Made by a program: the position numbers and the translations under genes
In this document: positions 1-4,497 of the stretch, in pieces
Layout of the letters: each line of letters starts with the position of its first letter
Numbering within the stretch: position 1 is the first letter of the stretch
Notes under the pieces: generated by a model
Told to the model about the DNA's origin: nothing
Seen by the model: only the letters and a program-made list of their open reading frames with translations
The model's database searches: none
NCBI GenBank assembly: GCA_903848435.1
Contig: CAINGG010000139.1
Span: 1 to 5,502, forward strand
DNA length: 5,502 nucleotides
Origin: an uncultured Actinomycetes bacterium
Lineage (GTDB): Bacteria > Actinomycetota > Actinomycetes > S36-B12
Direction of reading: 5' to 3'

Positions 1-308
1 CCCTCGTCCGCTGCCGCCTCGATGAATCCGATGGGCGCGAAACCGGTGGACTGGCCGGTCTCGGCCTCGAGTCGGCTGTAGAGGTCGCGCGTGTAGAGGC
101 GCATGCGCGTCGACGTCTCGGAGAACGAGCCAAAGGCGACCATCAGCCCGGCGGCGTGCCAGGTCGTCCCGGATGTGAGGCGGTCGCGCTCGAGCAGCAC
201 GGTGTCGGCCCCCCACCCCATGTGCCCGAGGTGGTAGGCGACCGAGGTGCCGATGATGCCGCCGCCTATTACGACAACGCGGGCCCGCGAGGGCTGCTGC
301 TCCGCCAT
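1..308 (-). CDS. FAD-dependent oxidoreductase, dimethylglycine/sarcosine dehydrogenase-like (N-terminal part)
   Basis: Only the first 102 residues are in the window; the gene continues past the left edge. Seen: a dinucleotide-binding start with VVVIGGGIIGTS (residues 11-22; Gly15, Gly17 and Gly20 form the GxGxxG loop), the acidic Glu40 at the end of the second strand that usually binds the ADP ribose, and TSGTTWHAAG at 45-54. In dimethylglycine and sarcosine dehydrogenases the His of this last motif (His51 here) carries covalently bound FAD. Family knowledge suggests oxidative N-demethylation of a methylated glycine or related amine in the cytoplasm, often with a C-terminal GcvT folate domain, which cannot be checked here. 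The ATG at 308 is chosen because the Rossmann strand follows within ten residues and a TAGCGT -10-like box lies 7 nt upstream. There is no Shine-Dalgarno sequence, so translation may be leaderless. The gene is divergent from the SRPBCC gene. The family is secure; the substrate is not. Confidence 0.9.
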   Translation of the reverse strand, partial: MAEQQPSRARVVVIGGGIIGTSVAYHLGHMGWGADTVLLERDRLTSGTTWHAAGLMVAFGSFSETSTRMRLYTRDLYSRLEAETGQSTGFAPIGFIEAAADE

Positions 309-315
309 GAGCCAG

Positions 316-321
316 ACGCTA
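316..321 (-). promoter_or_regulatory. Putative -10 box (TAGCGT) of the flavoprotein gene
   Basis: On the minus strand TAGCGT matches the actinobacterial TANNNT -10 pattern and ends 7 nt before the ATG at 308. This would place the transcription start on or next to the A of the start codon. No good -35 hexamer is visible; the position about 17 nt upstream reads GAAGTA. The inference rests on the motif and spacing only. Confidence 0.45.
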
Positions 322-324
322 TCG

Positions 325-338
325 CCTCAGGCCTGAGG
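325..338. promoter_or_regulatory. Perfect 14-bp palindrome CCTCAGGCCTGAGG, candidate operator
   Basis: Each 7-base arm is the exact reverse complement of the other, with no spacer. The palindrome lies in the 81-bp gap between the divergent flavoprotein and SRPBCC genes. Relative to a flavoprotein transcription start at 308 it covers about -17 to -30, filling the gap between the -10 box and the expected -35 region, a classic repressor position. It lies about 52-65 bp upstream of the SRPBCC start. No regulator gene is in the window, so the binding protein is unknown. Confidence 0.4.
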
Positions 339-377
339 TACTTCCGCGGAACTGCAGCGTGGCCGCGGTCCGGGTCC

Positions 378-383
378 TACCGT
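378..383 (+). promoter_or_regulatory. Putative -10 box (TACCGT) of the SRPBCC gene
   Basis: TACCGT fits TANNNT and is followed by exactly 6 nt and then the ATG at 390. No Shine-Dalgarno sequence precedes the ATG. This is the layout expected for a leaderless transcript starting at the A of the start codon. No clear -35 hexamer is seen. Confidence 0.5.
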
Positions 384-389
384 GGCTCC

Positions 390-824
390 ATGGGCGCTGT
401 CAACGGATCTGAATCCATCACCATCAATGCGCCGCTAGCCGACGTGCTCGCGGCGATCCGCAATCTCCCCGCGCAGGTCGAGTGGTTCCCCGGCTGCCTG
501 AGTTCACAGGTCTTGGCTACCGGCGACGACGGCCTTCCTGCGCGTGCGCGCCAGGTGAACGACGTCAAGGTCGCCAAGGACGAGTACGAGCTCGACTACC
601 AGCACAGCGACACGGGCATGTCGTGGAAGCTCGTCGCACCCAGCAAGGCGCAAAAGGCCGCGAGTGGCTCGTGGACGCTGTCGGCCAAGGGTTCGGGGAC
701 CGAGGCGACGCTGTCGCTATCCATCGATCCGTCGATCCCATTGCCCGGATTCCTGATGAAGAAGACCCTCGGTGACACGCTCAAGGGAGCGACCAAGGGA
801 CTCAAGAAATACTGCGAGTCCTAG
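390..824 (+). CDS. SRPBCC-fold protein (polyketide cyclase/dehydrase-like)
   Basis: A 144-residue protein, the usual size for a single START/Bet v 1-like SRPBCC domain. Visible pattern: a first strand and helix with ESITINAPLADVLAAIRNLPAQVEWFPG (about 8-35, including the typical NAP turn and WFP), central strands around 50-85, a GSWTLSAKGSGTEATLSLSID strand pair (93-113), and a long C-terminal helix (about 116-144) that closes the hydrophobic pocket. Similar small cyclase-like proteins are frequent in mycobacteria and relatives. They bind hydrophobic ligands, but most have no proven reaction. There is no signal peptide, so it is probably cytoplasmic. The reading frame is open back to 156, but that extension is antisense to the flavoprotein gene, and the TACCGT box 6 nt upstream supports ATG 390. 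It converges on the EthD-like gene; its TAG stop overlaps that gene's stop within one CTAG. The ligand is unknown. Confidence 0.85.
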   Translation: MGAVNGSESITINAPLADVLAAIRNLPAQVEWFPGCLSSQVLATGDDGLPARARQVNDVKVAKDEYELDYQHSDTGMSWKLVAPSKAQKAASGSWTLSAKGSGTEATLSLSIDPSIPLPGFLMKKTLGDTLKGATKGLKKYCES

Positions 825-1120
825 CCGAGCACCTCGCGCTCGTCGGCGAGCATGCGCACGCGTGACTTCACGTGCGCGATCGAATCCGCGGCCACCGCCT
901 TGCCTATGTCGGTTGCGTACGCCGCGTCTGCGGCCTCCGACGACGCGAACCAGAGTTCGGCGATGCCATCGAAGGGTGCATCGAGGTCGAGGACGTTGAA
1001 GCGGATGCGCTCGACGCCGGGGAGCGTACGGGCCAGCGGGGCATGCTCCTCCAGCCACCAGTGCACGAACTCCTCGCGCGACATGTCGTCGCGACGTACC
1101 AGTCCGACCATCACCTTCAT
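821..1120 (-). CDS. EthD-like ferredoxin-fold protein
   Basis: A 99-residue protein with the layout of EthD-domain (dimeric alpha-beta barrel) proteins: a first strand MKVMVGLVRR, the helix DMSREEFVHWWLEEHAPLARTLPG (12-35) with the typical W-x-x-x-H-A/P pattern (His26), a second strand VERIRFNVLD, the FDGIAELWFAS strand (50-60), and a final strand VKSRVRMLADE. EthD was named from an ETBE-degradation cluster; relatives include small accessory proteins of catabolic clusters and monooxygenase-like enzymes, and this one has no assigned reaction. Its ATG lies one base after the TGA of the AA_synth gene (TGA-C-ATG), so the two are almost certainly co-transcribed and translationally coupled. The upstream sequence has only a weak G-rich Shine-Dalgarno. 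The frame is open further upstream to 1366, but that stretch is antisense-frame AA_synth sequence without EthD features. Its TAG stop shares CTAG with the convergent SRPBCC stop. Confidence 0.82.
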   Translation of the reverse strand: MKVMVGLVRRDDMSREEFVHWWLEEHAPLARTLPGVERIRFNVLDLDAPFDGIAELWFASSEAADAAYATDIGKAVAADSIAHVKSRVRMLADEREVLG

Positions 1121-1121
1121 G

Positions 1122-1682
1122 TCAGGACCCCGGCTTCTTGACGCGAGCGTGGGGTCGCCCACCGGTCGAGAGCACCAGGGCGATGAGGATCTCGTCGGCA
1201 CGCGGTGCGTCGGGCATAGTTGTCTCAGCGGCGTCCATGTCGTCGAAGACCCACCGGTCATCCTTGTTGCCGATGGGCATGGTGATGGTGGCGCCCGGAC
1301 CGGCCACCTTCTTGGTGCCCGGGATGATGTCGGCGCCACCGCCGATGGCCGCGCGTACGGGTGCACCGAAGCGCGGATGCAGGACCGCAGCGGTGTGCTC
1401 GAGTTCGCCGTCGGTGCCGACGATGGCTCCCTTGCCGTAGCCGCGCACCTCGTCAGGTGCGATGCCGGCCGATGCCAGCACCTCGAGCGCTCGTGTGACG
1501 AGGTAGCCCGCCACGTCGGCGCCGAGTACTTCGAGCTCCGCTAGGTCAGCCACGAGCGGACGTCCGGCGAGTGGATTGCGCACGGCAGCCGCGGCCACGA
1601 CCTTGCGCGTCGGCGGGGCAACAGTGGTACCGCCCTCGCGATGCACCTCGATGAGACTGACCGTGACCGTGCGGATGTCCAT
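1122..1682 (-). CDS. AA_synth family protein (PF06684, formerly DUF1185)
   Basis: A 186-residue protein of full family length. Recognisable motifs: GKGAIVG (83-89), DGELEH (91-96), LHPRFG (101-106), the Gly-rich IGGGADIIPGTKKVAGPG (113-130), DAPRADEI (158-165) and GGRPHAR (174-180). Conserved charged residues here (Glu93, Glu95, His96, His102, Asp158, Arg161, Asp163, Glu164, Arg176) could form an active site. The family name suggests amino-acid synthesis, but I know of no firmly established reaction. There is no signal peptide, so it is probably cytoplasmic. The ATG at 1682 is supported by an AGGGAGGG Shine-Dalgarno just upstream. It is the first gene of a two-gene operon with the EthD-like gene. 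A TAGGCT -10-like box lies about 23 nt upstream of the start, and a large hairpin lies further upstream. The family call is firm; the function is open. Confidence 0.85.
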   Translation of the reverse strand: MDIRTVTVSLIEVHREGGTTVAPPTRKVVAAAAVRNPLAGRPLVADLAELEVLGADVAGYLVTRALEVLASAGIAPDEVRGYGKGAIVGTDGELEHTAAVLHPRFGAPVRAAIGGGADIIPGTKKVAGPGATITMPIGNKDDRWVFDDMDAAETTMPDAPRADEILIALVLSTGGRPHARVKKPGS

Positions 1683-1685
1683 ATG

Positions 1686-1693
1686 CCCTCCCT
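1686..1693 (-). promoter_or_regulatory. Ribosome binding site of the AA_synth gene
   Basis: AGGGAGGG on the minus strand, 3 nt before the ATG at 1682 (the GGAGG core is 4 nt away). The spacing is a little short but the match is strong, and it fixes this start. It contrasts with the several SD-less starts elsewhere in the window. Confidence 0.65.
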
Positions 1694-1704
1694 GTCGGCG
1701 CCTG

Positions 1705-1710
1705 AGCCTA
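1705..1710 (-). promoter_or_regulatory. Possible -10 box (TAGGCT) for the AA_synth-EthD operon
   Basis: TAGGCT on the minus strand fits TANNNT and would give a start near 1698, leaving a leader of about 16 nt that just contains the Shine-Dalgarno. A GTGAGG element lies 18 nt further upstream but is a poor -35. This is motif evidence only. Confidence 0.3.
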
Positions 1711-1723
1711 GGCCCCCGAGACT

Positions 1724-1774
1724 TGTCGCCTCACGCCGCGATTCACGGGCCGAACATCGCGGCAGAAGGCGACA
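1724..1774 (-). terminator. Large hairpin, likely transcription terminator or leader structure
   Basis: On the minus strand TGTCGCCT and GCCGCGAT pair exactly with ATCGCGGC and AGGCGACA, giving two 8-bp helices separated by a 3x3 junction, with a 13-nt loop. In minus-strand RNA the junction (UCU opposite GUG) can form two G-U pairs, making a nearly continuous 19-bp stem; in plus-strand RNA the same positions are mismatches. That bias favours a role in minus-strand RNA. It begins 17 nt after the stop of the membrane-protein gene, as an intrinsic terminator would. No U-tract follows, which is common among actinobacterial terminators. It is alternatively a structure upstream of the AA_synth promoter. 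Confidence 0.5.
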
Positions 1775-1791
1775 GATCGTGGGATCGGAAC

Positions 1792-2202
1792 CTAGGCCCG
1801 GGCGGCGCGGCGGGCCGCCAGGGCGAGTCCCGCGAAGCCGGCCCCCACGGCGACCGAGGCACCGATGGCACCGATGGCACCGACGGCAGCCTGCGGCTTG
1901 GTCTTGCCTGTCGCCAGCGGAACGGCGGCCGCAAGCGCATCGAGTGCCTCAGTCGCGGCGTTGACGGCGGCCATCCGTGCCAGCAAGCGCGGATCGTTCC
2001 GCACCTGCCAGAGCAGGACGCCCATCACGGCATTGCGGATACCGAACAGTCGCGCGAAGTAGCGCAGCGTGGGGGAGTCCTCTGATGGGTCGATCCCGAA
2101 GCCCTGGAGGAGTGCGCCGGGTGCGAGAGCGGCAGCACCTCCCACTAGGACGCGTTCGGCCAGCATGGCCGCCGTGTAGCGCCTGAGGCCCGCTTCTTTC
2201 AT
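1792..2202 (-). CDS. Small integral membrane protein, DUF4267-like
   Basis: A 136-residue hydrophobic protein with four probable membrane segments: about 17-35 (VLVGGAAALAPGALLQGF), 50-67 (ARLFGIRNAVMGVLLWQV), 76-97 (Ala-rich) and 106-130 (GAIGAIGASVAVGAGFAGLALA). The segment LRYFARLFGIRNAVMGVLLW resembles the R-x-F-G-x-R-x-x-x-x-G signature of DUF4267-type actinobacterial membrane proteins, whose function is unknown. The C-terminus is basic (ARRAARA), probably cytoplasmic. The last helix is encoded by a 9-bp tandem repeat that yields GxxG-like glycine spacing. The ATG at 2202 is supported by an AAGGAGA Shine-Dalgarno. The gene is divergent from the beta-propeller gene across 105 bp and is followed by a strong hairpin, suggesting a single-gene transcript. 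The family label is tentative; the membrane topology is clear. Confidence 0.75.
   Translation of the reverse strand: MKEAGLRRYTAAMLAERVLVGGAAALAPGALLQGFGIDPSEDSPTLRYFARLFGIRNAVMGVLLWQVRNDPRLLARMAAVNAATEALDALAAAVPLATGKTKPQAAVGAIGAIGASVAVGAGFAGLALAARRAARA
1853..1887. repeat. Short in-frame 9-bp tandem repeat (ACCGATGGC)
   Basis: Units: ACCGAGGC (one base short), two exact ACCGATGGC copies at 1861-1869 and 1870-1878, then ACCGACGGC. Read on the minus strand it encodes the VGAIGAIGASV part of the last membrane helix of the DUF4267-like protein. The 9-bp unit keeps frame, so copy-number change would lengthen or shorten the helix by three residues. Confidence 0.6.
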
Positions 2203-2206
2203 CGCG

Positions 2207-2213
2207 TCTCCTT
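2207..2213 (-). promoter_or_regulatory. Ribosome binding site of the DUF4267-like gene
   Basis: AAGGAGA on the minus strand, 4 nt before the ATG at 2202. It is a near-consensus Shine-Dalgarno and supports this start. The matching promoter could not be placed with confidence in the 105-bp divergent spacer; the only TA-containing candidate is TAGGCA, inside the CTAG region shared with the opposite promoter. Confidence 0.6.
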
Positions 2214-2241
2214 CCGCAGGATCGCATGCAGCGTCGCACAG

Positions 2242-2253
2242 GTCGTGAACGAC
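2242..2253. promoter_or_regulatory. Imperfect palindrome GTCGT-GA-ACGAC, weak operator candidate
   Basis: Two 5-bp complementary arms with a 2-bp centre in the divergent spacer, about 55-66 bp upstream of the propeller gene's start. A short palindrome like this can arise by chance in GC-rich DNA. It is noted because it lies between divergent promoters. Confidence 0.2.
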
Positions 2254-2296
2254 TGCTGACCGTTCCCGTCGATCCGCTCAGGGCAGTGCCGGTGCC

Positions 2297-2302
2297 TAGC
2301 AT
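2297..2302 (+). promoter_or_regulatory. Putative -10 box (TAGCAT) of the beta-propeller gene
   Basis: TAGCAT fits TANNNT and ends 5 nt before the GTG at 2308, a near-leaderless layout like those of the SRPBCC and aldo/keto reductase genes. No -35 consensus is visible in the expected place. Confidence 0.45.
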
Positions 2303-2307
2303 CGAGA

Positions 2308-3525
2308 GTGCAGCCCGGTTCTCGAGCACGCGCGCGCGCCCTCTTCGGGGCCGTCGTCGCCGTCTGCCTGACGGCCGCGATCGCATCCGTCGGTGCCTTC
2401 GCGTGGTGGCGGACGCTCGAACAGGCTGGTACGCCGTACCCAGCGCTGCGCTACGCACTGGGAGCGTGCCGCGCCTTCGAGGAGCCTTCGGGTGCCGAGG
2501 GCTACCGTGCCGCAGCCTCCATGGCCTCGGACCCCTGGCTGATTGGTGCTGACGTGGGCGTGTCAGCGCGGTTGGCTGACGGCCGGATGCTGTGGGCCTT
2601 CGGCGACACGTTTCGCGTGCCCGATGGCACCTCGATCTCGGCGGTCCGCAACTCCATGCTCATCGCCGGGCTGGGGTGTCGCCGGGTGGTGCTGCCTCCT
2701 GACGGTGGAGCAGTCATCCCGGCGCGTCAGGATGGGGTCGGCTACTGGCCGATGAGCATCGTGGTGCGACCGAACGGCAGTGACTCGATGGTCACGGTCT
2801 TCGCCGAGCGTGTGCGCGGCGACGAGCAGGCCTTCGACTTCGTCAACCTGGGTCCGGCCATGGCGACGTACGCCGTGCCCGCAGGTCAGGCGCCTGAGCT
2901 GGTCTCGGTCGAGGACCTAGGTCAGGATTCGCCGTCACGAGCGACGGTGGGCTGGGGCGCGGCGGCGGCCGACGGCGGCGACGGCTACCTCTACCTCTAT
3001 GGCACGGCTAACCCGGATGCGCCGATGATCTTCGGCTGGTCGGTGCGCGTGGCGCGTACGACGGCTGCGCGTCTCGATGACACGTCTTCCTGGGAGTACT
3101 GGACGGGGAACACCTGGGCGGCGTCCTCCGGCGATGCTGCCGAGGTCATCTCAGCCCAGGGAGGTGTCTCTCAGACGTTCTCTGTCTTCGCGGTCGAGGG
3201 TCGGTGGTACGCGCTGAGCAAGCTGGACGGCGACCTCGGCACCGACCTAGCCGTGTGGAGTGCTCCCCAGCCGTGGGGACCCTTCGGCGATCCCGTCAGC
3301 GTGGGTCGGATCCCCAATGACGAGAACCCCTCGATCCTGCGCTACATGCCGCTCGCTCACCCGCAGGCCCAGCAGTCAGGCCCGCGACACATGCTGGTCT
3401 CCATCAGTCGCAACTCACTGGATCCCCACGTGCTGGCCGACTCGCCGAGTGTCTATCGGCCATTCTTCGTCGACATCGAACTTCCTCCGAAACCGTCGAG
3501 TCGCGTGCTGGATCCGCGCGGCTAG
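2308..3525 (+). CDS. Membrane-anchored or secreted beta-propeller protein, DUF4185-like
   Basis: A 405-residue protein. A basic N-terminus (RARAR) followed by a hydrophobic helix at about 11-33 (ALFGAVVAVCLTAAIASVGAFAW) indicates export, with the helix either retained as an anchor or removed. There is no lipobox. The rest shows repeated beta-strand blocks: GADVGVSARLADGRMLWAFGDTF (80-102), RNSMLI (114-119), YWPMSIVVR (146-154), DGYLYLYGT (225-233), SWEYWTGNTW (261-270), FSVFAVEGRWYALS (291-304), NPSILRYMPL (340-349) and HMLVSISRNS (361-370). The W-x-F-G-D-T block, the RN pair and the WEYW-type turn are typical of DUF4185/DUF5005-like proteins, related in fold to five-bladed propellers of glycoside hydrolase families. 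Asp100 sits where such enzymes often keep an acid. Cys54 and Cys124 could pair outside the cell. A carbohydrate-related role is inference. The GTG at 2308 is chosen because an in-frame stop lies at 2257, the membrane helix follows, and a TAGCAT box lies 5 nt upstream. The aldo/keto reductase gene follows after 9 bp. Confidence 0.75.
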   Translation: MQPGSRARARALFGAVVAVCLTAAIASVGAFAWWRTLEQAGTPYPALRYALGACRAFEEPSGAEGYRAAASMASDPWLIGADVGVSARLADGRMLWAFGDTFRVPDGTSISAVRNSMLIAGLGCRRVVLPPDGGAVIPARQDGVGYWPMSIVVRPNGSDSMVTVFAERVRGDEQAFDFVNLGPAMATYAVPAGQAPELVSVEDLGQDSPSRATVGWGAAAADGGDGYLYLYGTANPDAPMIFGWSVRVARTTAARLDDTSSWEYWTGNTWAASSGDAAEVISAQGGVSQTFSVFAVEGRWYALSKLDGDLGTDLAVWSAPQPWGPFGDPVSVGRIPNDENPSILRYMPLAHPQAQQSGPRHMLVSISRNSLDPHVLADSPSVYRPFFVDIELPPKPSSRVLDPRG

Positions 3526-3528
3526 TGT
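3523..3528 (+). promoter_or_regulatory. Putative -10 box (TAGTGT) of the aldo/keto reductase, overlapping the upstream stop codon
   Basis: TAGTGT fits TANNNT and is followed by exactly 6 nt and then the GTG at 3535, the same spacing as at the SRPBCC gene. Its first three bases are the TAG stop of the propeller gene. There is no Shine-Dalgarno before the GTG. The reductase may therefore have its own leaderless transcript besides any read-through from upstream. Confidence 0.45.
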
Positions 3529-3534
3529 GACCGC

Positions 3535-4497
3535 GTGACGCAAGACATGCCCGAGCGATCCCTGCGCGATCTGCCCGTGAGCGCGATCGGGCTGGGCTGT
3601 ATGCCGATGTCGTGGGCCTATCGGTCTGCCGATGCTGACCCGATCGAGGTCCGCGCCACCTTGCACCGCGCCGTCGAACTCGGCGTCACGCTCCTCGACA
3701 CGGCCGATGTGTACGGCCCCTACACCAATGAGGAGCTGATCGGCGCCTGCATCGTCCGCGAGGGGCTGCGCGATCGTGTCGTCATCGCCACCAAGTGCGG
3801 CCTGGTCCCGGCTGACGCCACGAGCTACCGGCGCGATGGCTCGCCGGCCTATGTTCGCGCCGCCTGCGATGCCTCGTTGGCTCGCCTCGGGGTGGACGAG
3901 ATCGACCTGTATCAACTCCACCGCGTCGATCCCCAGGTGCCGATCGAGGAGACTTGGGGCGCGATGAGCGAACTTGTCCAGGCGGGCAAGGTGCGCTACC
4001 TCGGCCTGTCGGAGACAACCACCGACGAGATCATCGCGGCCGACTCGGTGCATCCGGTGAGCAGCGTGCAGAGCGAGCTGTCGCTGTGGACGAGTGAGAA
4101 CGTGGACAGCGGGGTCTTGGATCTATGCCGAGACCGCGGTATCGGGTTCCTGGCGTACTGCCCACTCGGACGCGGGTTCCTCACCGGCCACCTGACGAGC
4201 GACGCCATCGAGGCCGACGACTACCGCAGCGCCAATCCACGATTCACCCCGGAGGCCATGGCCGCCAATCAGGTCATCGTCGATGAGGTCAGGGCGATTG
4301 CCCACCGCCTCCAAGCGACGCCGGCGCAGGTCGCCCTGGCCTGGGTGCTCGCGCAGGGCGATCGCGTCGTTCCGATCCCGGGCACCAAGCGGCGGCGTTG
4401 GCTCGAGGAGAACGTCGCGTCCGTCCGGCTACGTCTGTCATCCGCGGATCTGGCAGAGCTTGCCGCCCTGCCGAAATCGGTCGCCCCCCGCTACTAG
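3535..4497 (+). CDS. Aldo/keto reductase (NADPH-dependent oxidoreductase)
   Basis: A 320-residue protein of full family length, a TIM-barrel cytoplasmic enzyme reducing aldehydes or ketones with NADPH. Seen: IGLGCMPMSW (18-27), the family signature GVTLLDTADVYGPYTNEELIG (50-70), and the complete catalytic tetrad Asp55, Tyr60, Lys87 (in VVIATKCG) and His129 (in IDLYQLHR). Also present are KVRYLGLSE (152-160), the QSELSLW block (179-185), FLAYCPLGRGFLTG (205-218) and the cofactor-binding IPGTKRRRWLEENV (281-294), where Lys/Arg after the GT favours NADPH. The overall pattern resembles the AKR13/YajO-type group. The substrate cannot be told from sequence. The GTG at 3535 is chosen over ATG 3547 because a TAGTGT box sits 6 nt upstream. 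It is 9 bp downstream of the propeller gene and converges with the haem-b membrane protein gene, sharing a CTAG at the stops. Confidence 0.95.
   Translation: MTQDMPERSLRDLPVSAIGLGCMPMSWAYRSADADPIEVRATLHRAVELGVTLLDTADVYGPYTNEELIGACIVREGLRDRVVIATKCGLVPADATSYRRDGSPAYVRAACDASLARLGVDEIDLYQLHRVDPQVPIEETWGAMSELVQAGKVRYLGLSETTTDEIIAADSVHPVSSVQSELSLWTSENVDSGVLDLCRDRGIGFLAYCPLGRGFLTGHLTSDAIEADDYRSANPRFTPEAMAANQVIVDEVRAIAHRLQATPAQVALAWVLAQGDRVVPIPGTKRRRWLEENVASVRLRLSSADLAELAALPKSVAPRY

Noticed and set aside
156..389. In-frame N-terminal extension of the SRPBCC gene
   Set aside because: The extra 78 residues are antisense to the well-supported flavoprotein gene and its promoter, are low-complexity, and do not resemble any domain; the SRPBCC fold begins right after ATG 390.
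852..1544. Long plus-strand open frame (230 codons)
   Set aside because: It is antisense to the EthD-like and AA_synth genes, both with clear family motifs; its product is Ser/Arg/Ala-rich with no recognisable domain, as expected of GC-rich shadow frames.
1707..1799. Two copies of CCTAGGCCC flanking the 1700-1800 spacer
   Set aside because: Only 9 bp long, one formed by a stop codon context and the other by a -10-like box; no mobile element or duplicated segment lies between them.
2914..2923. 10-bp palindrome GACCTAGGTC
   Set aside because: It lies inside the propeller coding sequence (around EDLGQ), far from any start, and is short enough to be chance.
3415..4053. Minus-strand open frame (212 codons) opposite the aldo/keto reductase
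   Set aside because: The sense strand encodes an intact reductase with its catalytic tetrad. The antisense product has no known motif and crosses the propeller/reductase junction.
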